Assembly (NCBI GenBank): GCA_003551485.1
Contig: PUMS01000344.1
Span: forward strand, 1 to 10,854
From: Phycisphaeraceae bacterium
Lineage (GTDB): Bacteria > Planctomycetota > Phycisphaerae > Phycisphaerales > Phycisphaeraceae
Reading direction: 5' to 3'
Length of the DNA stretch: 10,854 bases
Shown one piece after another: positions 1 through 7,664 of the stretch (positions are counted from its first letter, which is position 1; each line of letters starts with the position of its first letter). The translations under genes and the position numbers were made by a program. Below the pieces are notes generated by a model. It did not search any database, had not been told where the DNA came from, and worked only from the letters and a program-made list of their open reading frames with translations.

Positions 1-2022
<2,022 letters not shown>

Positions 2023-2080
2023 AGTCCCGTGCGGGATGGCAGTGGTGGCTTGTCCATCGCTGTCCACGATTTCAGGGTGC

Positions 2081-2103
2081 CACTGGCGGCTTGCCCGCCA
2101 GTG
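2081..2103. repeat. Palindromic repeat hairpin, copy 1 of an inverted pair
   Basis: Perfect 9-bp stem: cactggcgg (2081-2089) pairs with ccgccagtg (2095-2103) around the loop cttgc (2090-2094). It starts 59 bases after the aconitase stop codon. There is no T-run behind it, so it is not a standard terminator. The same motif recurs in opposite orientation at 2121-2150. Confidence 0.75.
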
Positions 2104-2120
2104 CCGTTGGGGGATGCGAT

Positions 2121-2150
2121 GTGCACTGGTGGTCAAGCCACCGGTGGCAC
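2121..2150. repeat. Palindromic repeat hairpin, copy 2 (opposite orientation)
   Basis: Arms gtgcactggtgg (2121-2132) and ccaccggtggcac (2138-2150) pair with one bulged base and one G-T pair around the loop tcaag (2133-2137). The reverse complement of copy 1 reads cactggcgg-gcaag-ccgccagtg; this copy reads cactggtgg-tcaag-ccaccggtg. It is therefore the same element inverted, including its loop. Two inverted hairpins about 17 bases apart is the layout of REPIN-type doublets; that label is inference. Confidence 0.65.
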
Positions 2151-2166
2151 CCGGGGGCCGGGTGGT

Positions 2167-2232
2167 GGAGCGCGGCCGTCCTGGCCGCTCCGGGGCCCGA
2201 AGGCCGGAATGCGGCCGAGACGGCCGCGCTCC
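2167..2232. repeat. 22-bp inverted repeat pair (GGAGCGCGGCCG type)
   Basis: The arm at 2167-2188 begins ggagcgcggccgtc and ends ggccgc; its reverse complement is found at 2211-2232 with 20 of 22 bases identical, the two differences being adjacent (ct against tc). The outer 14 bases are a perfect match. Each arm can also fold on itself through gcggcc/ggccgc. The 22-bp spacer (2189-2210) is GC-rich and contains ggggccc. No coding content and no T-run. Confidence 0.75.
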
Positions 2233-2299
2233 GTGTCACCCCGCTTCCGGGGGATTCTCGAAACAGTGTCTCATGCGGCGGCGCCGCACCCGCGAGGAT

Positions 2300-2427
2300 G
2301 AAAATAACGGCCGGACCTTCTCCCCGCTCCCACCGGGAGAGGGGCTGGGGGTGAGGGCAGATTCGGACGAGCTCTGCGTGTCTCCCCTCACCCCGGCCCT
2401 CTCCCGGAGGGAGAGGGAGTTATTTTC
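2300..2427. repeat. 128-bp palindromic element with 9-bp perfect terminal inverted repeats
   Basis: The ends are gaaaataac (2300-2308) and its exact complement gttattttc (2419-2427). Inside are two inverted copies of a purine/pyrimidine-skewed module. Copy 1 (about 2317-2359) folds through ctccc-acc-gggag (2327-2339) extended by cccc/gggg across a G-A mismatch, and ends ggggtgaggg. Copy 2 (about 2382-2418) is cccctcaccccgg followed by a 9-bp hairpin at 2397-2417. Copies 1 and 2 can also pair with each other. The ccctctccc...gggtgaggg module resembles a repeat family I have seen between genes in many GC-rich bacteria; its origin here (MITE-like or REPIN) cannot be settled. No obvious target-site duplication flanks it. 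Confidence 0.75.
2397..2426 (+). terminator. Terminator-like hairpin with T-rich tail inside the palindromic element
   Basis: ccctctccc (2397-2405) pairs perfectly with gggagaggg (2409-2417) around a 3-base loop, followed by agttatttt (2418-2426). This 9-bp GC-rich stem with a T-rich tail is the shape of an intrinsic terminator on the + strand. It lies about 375 bases after the aconitase stop, so it could end a readthrough transcript. The opposite end of the element gives a T-rich tail on the minus strand too. Confidence 0.45.
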
Positions 2428-2566
2428 GGGGCAAATGATGCCGATGCCGCATCCTGACCGATGAAACAGCAAAGTTTGCAGGCGGGCAGCGGGCAATAAT
2501 CGCGCCCCGGGAGGCGTTGTCCCGGTGCTACGATCTGCCCCTCAACACCCCCTTGATGAGTCTGCC

Positions 2567-4060
2567 ATGACCCACCGCCTTGCCCCTCGCCGCCGTTTCT
2601 TCCAGATGACTGGCATTGCCGCATTTGCAGCATTCATCGCCGCGTTGACAATCCTGGCCGCCGAGGCGCCGGGTCAGCAGCGGCCCGCCGGGCCCAACCA
2701 TGCGCGGGTCGTCACCGCCACGTATCTCAACGGCCACGAGACCGAGGCCGATGCCGAGGTCGGCGGCGTCGCCGTGGGGCCGCGCGGTGAGATCGTCTTC
2801 GGTGGCACGCTGCCGGAGCAGGGCGCTGCCGGCTGGGAGGGCGCCCGCCGCGTGCGGCAGACCGAACTGCTCGAGGGCGGTGACGGCGCGATCGTGCGCC
2901 TGGACCGCACGGGCACGCGGCCGATCTCGATCACCCGTGTGGGCGGGGCGGTGCGCGACCTGGTGGTGGGCGATGATGGCCGCATCGTGGCCGCGGTGCG
3001 CGGCCATGGGATGATCGTGCTCGACCGCGAGGCCGGCGACATCGTCTACCGCGATGAGGTGGAGAACACGCGGCGGGTGGCCGTCAGCCGCTCCGGCCGC
3101 GTGGTGACCCTGGCCGACAACCGGCAGGTGCGCATCTACGACCCCGAAGGCAACCTGCTGGGGATGCGCCAGTTCCGCGACAACTACGTTGAGGATGTGG
3201 CCATCGACGATCGCAGCGGCAACGTCTTCGTCGCCGGGTTCAACAACCGGCGGCTGACCATGCGCAACGGCCGCCGCGGGCCGGTGCAGGTCGGCTTCAT
3301 CCGGGCGTTCAAAATCGACGACGTCGAAGGCGACACGGTCTGGTCCGCCTACGACTGGCCGGGCAACCCGCTTGGCGCTGCGCCCGGCGGTGGTCGCGGC
3401 GAGGGCTACCACCTGCTCGAGGCCGACACCCGCATCTACCGCCTGGCCATGGGCCGCGACGGCGGGCTCTACTTCGCCGGTGAGGCCGCCGGTGGCAACG
3501 CGATCTTCGAACGCCTGCCGCAGAAGCTCGAGGAGGGCGCAGGTGACCGCTACGTGCGCTTCGATGCCTACTCCCACCCCTACAACACCGCGGCCAACCA
3601 CATCACCGCCTACGGCCGGCTCCACCCGGCCACGGGCGAGCTCGACCGGGTGCAGTCGCTGCTGTCGCGTCAGGCGAACAACCGGGGCAACACCCTCCGC
3701 CCACGCGGCATCGCCGCCGATGAACGGGGCCGGGTCTATCTCACCGGCGTGGCGACCCGCTACATCGCCAATCGCGATGAGATGACGGTCAACGGCATTC
3801 GTGTGGGCCCGGCGCCGGGTGGGGATGCGTTCCTGCTGATCACCAGCCCCGACTGGCGTTCGCGCCAGACCTGGGCGGCCTTCACCGCGCCCGGCGGCGA
3901 GGGGGGCGGCCGCGGTATGGCCATCGATGTCCGCCGCGGCCTCAGCGCCATGGCCGCCGACACCCGCAACACCATGCTCACCACGCCCAACGCCCTGCAG
4001 CGTCGCCCCGGCCCCAACCAGAACGCCTTCCTCGTGGTCAGCCCGCCGCCGGGCCAGTGA
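2567..4060 (+). CDS. Tat-signal, secreted SBBP-like seven-bladed beta-propeller protein
   Basis: A 497-residue protein of unknown specific function. The start chosen is the ATG at 2567. An in-frame GTG at 2525 would add 14 residues ahead of the signal peptide and is unlikely. Neither start has a clear ribosome binding site. Residues 7-34 form a signal peptide with a twin-arginine-like motif (PRRRFFQ, 7-13), a hydrophobic core (17-32) and a likely cleavage after AEA (34). The mature part shows seven copies of a strand-turn-strand motif of the form xxVAVxxxGxVxxxG at about residues 65-80, 128-143, 168-183, 208-223, 289-304, 378-394 and 448-463. The end (TTPNALQ, PNQNAFLVV) resembles the SBBP/NHL propeller repeats, where a DAF-like strand ends each blade. 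Such propellers usually bind proteins or sugars outside the cytoplasm. No catalytic motif is visible. It stands alone on this strand and converges with the helicase gene. Confidence 0.75.
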   Translation: MTHRLAPRRRFFQMTGIAAFAAFIAALTILAAEAPGQQRPAGPNHARVVTATYLNGHETEADAEVGGVAVGPRGEIVFGGTLPEQGAAGWEGARRVRQTELLEGGDGAIVRLDRTGTRPISITRVGGAVRDLVVGDDGRIVAAVRGHGMIVLDREAGDIVYRDEVENTRRVAVSRSGRVVTLADNRQVRIYDPEGNLLGMRQFRDNYVEDVAIDDRSGNVFVAGFNNRRLTMRNGRRGPVQVGFIRAFKIDDVEGDTVWSAYDWPGNPLGAAPGGGRGEGYHLLEADTRIYRLAMGRDGGLYFAGEAAGGNAIFERLPQKLEEGAGDRYVRFDAYSHPYNTAANHITAYGRLHPATGELDRVQSLLSRQANNRGNTLRPRGIAADERGRVYLTGVATRYIANRDEMTVNGIRVGPAPGGDAFLLITSPDWRSRQTWAAFTAPGGEGGGRGMAIDVRRGLSAMAADTRNTMLTTPNALQRRPGPNQNAFLVVSPPPGQ

Positions 4061-4330
4061 CGGTGGACGCCGAATGGGCGGAATCGGCGGCGAGATGACC
4101 CCGGCGCTGCTCCGCCGCCATCATTCGACCGCCGAGCGTGCCGGGCCGGCGGAAGAGTGCTCACGCCAGGACGCAGAAGGAAGGACAAGGGGGCGGATGC
4201 CGGGTCCACTGCGTATCCGGATCGCCGCGGTGTTGCCGTATGGCCACGCCCAAGACCCCTGAATCCATGCCGCCCGGTGGTGTCTCGCGCCCGATCCGGG
4301 CTGCGGGGCGGTTGTTGGGAATGCGGGTCA
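4061..4330. other. Convergent intergenic spacer
   Basis: The spacer between the propeller gene and the helicase, whose stop codons face each other. The only palindromes seen are short, for example gcccg/cgggc around atc (4289-4301) and a loose cggcgg/ccgccg pairing near 4090-4120. Neither has a T-run, so no terminator is called. Long open frames that run through here into the helicase are antisense shadows. Confidence 0.5.
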
Positions 4331-5707
4331 CTACCGCGCCGTGGCCGGCTGGGGTGTCCGGCGACGGTTGCGGCCAGTGGGGCGGGGTTTGCCGCCCCTG
4401 GATGCGCCCTGCTCGGGGGTCGTGGCGGCGAGGGGATGGACGGCGCGAGTGCGGGCCGGGCGGGCATTGCCCTGGCGCCGGCGGTCACCGGCCGGGCCGG
4501 TGGACCTGGATGCTCCGCCGGGGGCGGCGGGGTTGCGGGACGGGCGCGGGTTGGAGGGCGGGGCGGGGCGGCAGAGGCGGTGGTCGGACTCGATGCGGAT
4601 GTCGGTGCGGATCAGCCGCTGGATGGCACGCAGCCACGGCACCTCTTCACCGTCGCAGAAACTCAGCGCTGCGCCCTGGGCGCCGGCCCGCGCCGTGCGG
4701 CCGATGCGGTGGACGTAGCTTTCCGGCTCGTGGCTCAGGTCGTAGTTGAACACGTGCGTGACCCCGTCGATGTCCAGGCCGCGCGAGGCCACATCCGTGG
4801 CCACCAGCACACCCACGCGGCCATCGCGGAACCGTTGCAGCGACTTCTGCCGCGCGCTCTGGCTCTTGTCGCCGTGGATGGCATCGGCGGTGATGCCGTC
4901 GCGACGCAGCAGCCGCACCACCCGGTCAGCGCCGCGGCGGGTGCGGGTGAAGACCAGGGCGCGGCCGATGGGCAATGTATCGAGCAGGTCGGCCAGCAGG
5001 GCCGGCTTGTCGGCCCGGTCGACGAAGTAGACGCTCTGGTCGATCCCCTCGGCGGTTGTGCGCTGCGGGGCCACGTGTACGGTCGCCGGGTCGGTCATCA
5101 GCGAATCGGCCAGGCGGCGGATCGTCGGCGGCATGGTGGCCGAGAAAAGCAGCGTCTGCTCGCGGCTGTGAAGCATCGCGCAGATGCGGCGGATGTCGGG
5201 GATGAAGCCCATGTCCAGCATCCGGTCGGCCTCATCCAGCACCAGCGTCTGCACGCCGCCGAGGTCGCAGTGGCCCTGCTCGATCAGGTCGAGCAGGCGG
5301 CCGGGCGTGGCGATGAGCGCATCCACACCCCGGCGCAGCGCCCGCACCTGCGGGTGCTGGCTGACCCCGCCGTAAACCGCGGCGTGTCGCAGCGGCAGGT
5401 GTCGGCCGTAGACATCGAAGCTCTCGGCGATCTGCACGGCCAGTTCGCGTGTGGGGCAGAGCACCAGGCAACGGGGTGAAGCGCTGCCCTTGCGACCGCG
5501 GTCCTGCCGGGCCTGGGAAAGCCGGTGCAGCACGGGCAGGGCGAACGCGGCGGTCTTGCCCGTACCCGTCTGGGCACAGCCCAGCACATCGCGGCCGGTC
5601 AGGGCCGGGGCGATGGCCTGGGTCTGGATGGGTGTGGCCTGGGTGTAACCGGCATCGCGCACGGCGCGCAGGATGGGCTCGGCAAGTGACATATCGACAA
5701 ACTGCAT
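4331..5707 (-). CDS. rhlE: DEAD-box ATP-dependent RNA helicase, RhlE type
   Basis: A 458-residue cytoplasmic RNA helicase; family members unwind short RNA duplexes in ribosome assembly, RNA decay and cold adaptation. The full motif set is present in order: Q motif (F3 and GYTQATPIQ, 20-28), motif I AQTGTGKT (45-52), Ia PTRELA (85-90), Ib TPGRL (134-138), II DEAD (158-161), III SAT (189-191), IV LVFTRT (251-256), V ATDVASRGLD (303-312) and VI HRIGRTAR (333-340). GYTQATPIQTQAI and VLDEADRMLDMGFIPDIRRI are close to E. coli RhlE. From about residue 378 a Pro/Arg/Gly-rich, basic, probably disordered tail replaces any folded RNA-binding domain, as is common in RhlE. The ATG start has a good ribosome binding site and the Q-motif Phe at the expected place. 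A candidate promoter and leader hairpins lie upstream, so it is probably transcribed apart from the sulfatase block. Confidence 0.95.
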   Translation of the reverse strand: MQFVDMSLAEPILRAVRDAGYTQATPIQTQAIAPALTGRDVLGCAQTGTGKTAAFALPVLHRLSQARQDRGRKGSASPRCLVLCPTRELAVQIAESFDVYGRHLPLRHAAVYGGVSQHPQVRALRRGVDALIATPGRLLDLIEQGHCDLGGVQTLVLDEADRMLDMGFIPDIRRICAMLHSREQTLLFSATMPPTIRRLADSLMTDPATVHVAPQRTTAEGIDQSVYFVDRADKPALLADLLDTLPIGRALVFTRTRRGADRVVRLLRRDGITADAIHGDKSQSARQKSLQRFRDGRVGVLVATDVASRGLDIDGVTHVFNYDLSHEPESYVHRIGRTARAGAQGAALSFCDGEEVPWLRAIQRLIRTDIRIESDHRLCRPAPPSNPRPSRNPAAPGGASRSTGPAGDRRRQGNARPARTRAVHPLAATTPEQGASRGGKPRPTGRNRRRTPQPATAR

Positions 5708-5713
5708 GAATTT

Positions 5714-5718
5714 TCCTT
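5714..5718 (-). promoter_or_regulatory. Ribosome binding site of the helicase gene
   Basis: The minus strand reads AAGGA followed by six bases (AAATTC) and the ATG at 5707. This is a well-placed Shine-Dalgarno site and fixes the start codon. Confidence 0.7.
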
Positions 5719-5743
5719 CAAGCGGGATTCAAGACCGGTACGG

Positions 5744-5802
5744 CTGTGGCAACAACCACAGAACCACCGTCCGGATCGTGCAACTGAACGTGGCGCGATC
5801 CG
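5744..5802 (-). promoter_or_regulatory. Two hairpins in the helicase 5' leader
   Basis: ctgtgg (5744-5749) pairs with ccacag (5756-5761) around a 6-base loop. Upstream in the transcript, cggatcg (5772-5778) pairs with cgatccg (5796-5802) around 17 bases. Both are perfect short stems inside the likely 148-nt untranslated leader. Bacterial RNA helicase genes often carry long structured leaders used in cold or autoregulation; a regulatory role here is inference from position only. Confidence 0.35.
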
Positions 5803-5861
5803 TCATGGCTCCCGGGAGGAAGGGGAAAGGCAGCGGACCGAGGCAGGCAGTTGGAGGGCAA

Positions 5862-5889
5862 AGTATAGCGGTAAATCGGCGAAAGTCCA
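5862..5889 (-). promoter_or_regulatory. Candidate sigma-70 promoter for the helicase gene
   Basis: The minus strand reads TGGACT (5889-5884, 4 of 6 to TTGACA), a 16-base spacer, and TATACT (5867-5862, 5 of 6 to TATAAT). It is one of the few AT-richer spots in this GC-rich spacer. It would start transcription near 5855, giving a leader of about 148 nt before the helicase ATG. It lies downstream of the two-repeat protein's stop codon. Confidence 0.45.
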
Positions 5890-5937
5890 GCCGGTGGGTG
5901 AATCTTCTGGGTGGGCCCGGTGGCGCGCGGCGTCGGG

Positions 5938-7587
5938 TCAATCCCGCGAGTCGGGGTTGAACCACTGTTCCCACGTGGGCGCCAGGTAGCCGGGGACGCC
6001 CTGGAGCTCGATGTCCGCGGCGATGCGCATCTGGCGGGGGCGGTCCGGGTCATCGGAGATCAGGCGGGTGGCGCTGCCGACCTCCGTGCGGAGAAACCAG
6101 ATGTGGCCGTCGAGCCCTTCGGGCACGTCGACCCATGCCTGCCGAGGCGCTCCGCCGCGGGTGTGCAGCAGTTCGACCATGCGGTCGGGCGCGTGGACTT
6201 CGGTCACCAGGGCGTGATCGGGGTCGGCCACCTCCGCTGCGACCTTGAACCGTTCGGTGCCCCTGGGCACCTTGAAGTACCAGTGCCGGGCGATGCCGAT
6301 GTCGAACTGGAATCGCGCACCGCCGGAGTCGGTTGGCTGGCCGGCGATGACGACCGGCGTCGCCGGTTCGTGCCAGAAATACCAGGCCGGCGCATCGACC
6401 TCGATGCGGTAGATGCCCTTGCCCGAAGCGGGGATGGCCAGCTCGACGTTGCGGCCGCTGGCGTAGCTGCCGCGGGCATCGGCGATGGGCTGGTCCGACC
6501 CGCCGGGCGCGTAGGCACGCAGCACGGCCGTCAGCGGCCTCTCATCGGGCACGAGGTAGGTTGACACCCCGACGTCGATCGCCCGGCCCTCGGGGTTGAG
6601 CAGGTGCAGTGTGGCCCGGCCGCGGAAGCCGTTGTAGCCCTCATCGCCGAGAAACGGGGCGGGCGCCCAGGGGTAGTAATTCGTTCCGCGGCGGGTGGCG
6701 ATGCGGACTTGCGATTCATCGTAGACCAGCCGCGGCGGAGCCTTGCCCGATTCGGGGTTGAACCACTGCTCGGGCGTGGGCGCGAAGTAGGGGGGCACAC
6801 CGTCAAGCATGATCTGAAGGTCGGAGAAGTTGTGCGAATCGCCGCCGGTGGTCCAGATCGACCAGAACCGGCCCGTGGTGCCCGGGTCGGTCTCGATGCG
6901 CTCGGTGATCGGCTTGGGAATCCGCACGCGGCGCCCATCGACGCCCCGCGGCCGACCGCCGAAGAACGCCGTCACGCGCTGGCCACGCGGGTTCATCACG
7001 AAGAAGCCGTAGTTCTCGCGGTGCGACTGGCGGCGCAGGACCGTGTGGCGGACCTCGAAGGTCTCGGTGCCCTCGGGCACGTAGAACCACCACCGCCGCG
7101 GCGCCATTGCGTGCAGGATGAAGGTGTCCAGCTCGCCGTCGGCCATCTCCCAGTCACCGGCGTAAACGACGGTCTGTGGCAGCGTGGTCTGGATCCAGGT
7201 CAGGCCGTAACCGGCGCGCTGAAAGTCGATGCGATAGACGCCGCCTTCGCCCGAGGGCACCCGCAGCGTCTCACGCGGCCGATCACCGGGCAGATCGCCT
7301 TCAGCCACCACCTCGCCGTCGGGACAGCGCACCTCGAGCCGGTAGGTGCCGCGGGCGAGGCCGGGCATGGTCCACATCATGCGATGGTAGGTGACCTCGA
7401 AGGCGCGGCCATCGGGGTTGTTGGCGTACACCGTGGGTGCGGAATAGAGGAAGTGGCCGTGGTCACCGATGGCCGATGAACCCGCAAGGGCGGGCAGCGG
7501 CAGCAGTGCGCAGGCGGCAAGCGTCGACACGAGCAGCGCGGTACGGGCGAGCCATCCCGACCGTCGATGGTGTTGCGATCCTGCCAT
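5938..7587 (-). CDS. Secreted protein of unknown function with two tandem homologous domains
   Basis: A 549-residue exported protein with no family I can name. Residues 1-35 are a signal peptide: basic start (HHRRSGWLAR), hydrophobic core (16-34), cleavage after ALA (35). The rest is two diverged copies of one unit, about 45-282 and 290-549. Paired landmarks are: GGVYRIDF (115-122) with KGIYRIEV (390-397); TVVYAGD (139-145) with PVVIAGQ (411-417); WWFYVPEGTETFEV (166-179) with WYFKVPRGTERFKV (436-449); and a closing motif GVPxYxAPTxEQWFNP (263-278 and 530-545). The pattern of short strands suggests beta-sandwiches rich in surface Trp/Tyr. No catalytic motif is recognised; a sugar-binding or enzyme-support role is only suggested by the sulfatase and heparinase-like genes directly upstream. 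The ATG at 7587 is preferred for its ribosome binding site and signal peptide; an in-frame GTG at 7668 overlapping the sulfatase stop (GTGA) is the alternative. Confidence 0.8.
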   Translation of the reverse strand: MAGSQHHRRSGWLARTALLVSTLAACALLPLPALAGSSAIGDHGHFLYSAPTVYANNPDGRAFEVTYHRMMWTMPGLARGTYRLEVRCPDGEVVAEGDLPGDRPRETLRVPSGEGGVYRIDFQRAGYGLTWIQTTLPQTVVYAGDWEMADGELDTFILHAMAPRRWWFYVPEGTETFEVRHTVLRRQSHRENYGFFVMNPRGQRVTAFFGGRPRGVDGRRVRIPKPITERIETDPGTTGRFWSIWTTGGDSHNFSDLQIMLDGVPPYFAPTPEQWFNPESGKAPPRLVYDESQVRIATRRGTNYYPWAPAPFLGDEGYNGFRGRATLHLLNPEGRAIDVGVSTYLVPDERPLTAVLRAYAPGGSDQPIADARGSYASGRNVELAIPASGKGIYRIEVDAPAWYFWHEPATPVVIAGQPTDSGGARFQFDIGIARHWYFKVPRGTERFKVAAEVADPDHALVTEVHAPDRMVELLHTRGGAPRQAWVDVPEGLDGHIWFLRTEVGSATRLISDDPDRPRQMRIAADIELQGVPGYLAPTWEQWFNPDSRD

Positions 7588-7596
7588 CTCTTCATG

Positions 7597-7603
7597 CTCC
7601 TTT
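7597..7603 (-). promoter_or_regulatory. Ribosome binding site deciding the start at 7587
   Basis: The minus strand reads AAAGGAG, then nine bases, then the ATG at 7587. This supports the internal ATG over the GTG at 7668 and over an intermediate in-frame ATG at 7623, and it places the signal peptide directly at the N-terminus. Confidence 0.65.
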
Positions 7604-7664
7604 GCCGGGTGTGCCCCACGCATCCGGCCACGGCCGGGGCGGCATGGTGGCCATTCCCTCGCCC

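Larger units (their letters stand above)
2023..2566. other. Non-coding spacer filled with palindromic repeats
   Basis: This 544-bp stretch between aconitase and the propeller gene has no credible gene; the open frames crossing it are products of high GC content and of the palindromes. It holds three successive inverted-pair elements (described separately at 2081-2150, 2167-2232 and 2300-2427). A degenerate half copy of the first element's motif lies at 2040-2056 (cagtggtggcttgtcca, 13 of 17 matching the start of the hairpin at 2081). Bases 2428-2566 carry no repeat I can recognise. An AT-richer patch at 2494-2500 (caataat) could belong to the promoter of the downstream gene, but no correctly spaced -35 box is visible. 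Confidence 0.7.

Noticed and set aside
2236..2496. Small minus-strand open frame with LTPSPSPGGSG-like sequence
   Set aside because: It is simply the translation of the palindromic element at 2300-2427, a common annotation artefact of this repeat type.
2525..2566. Upstream GTG start for the propeller protein
   Set aside because: It would place 14 extra residues before a well-formed twin-arginine signal peptide and has no ribosome binding site.
2023..2566. CRISPR array or riboswitch in the aconitase downstream spacer
   Set aside because: The repeats are inverted pairs of three different families, not direct repeats with regular spacers, and no known riboswitch core is recognisable.
4157..5479. 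Long open frame on the + strand through the spacer and across the helicase (440 codons)
   Set aside because: It is antisense to the complete DEAD-box gene, whose motifs are all intact. The translation is compositionally biased and has no domain.
5729..5806. 25-codon upstream open frame in the helicase leader (starts MTDRATFSC)
   Set aside because: The only purine-rich motif ahead of it (GGGAG) is two bases from the ATG, too close for a ribosome binding site, and nothing suggests an attenuation peptide. It could be revisited if conserved.
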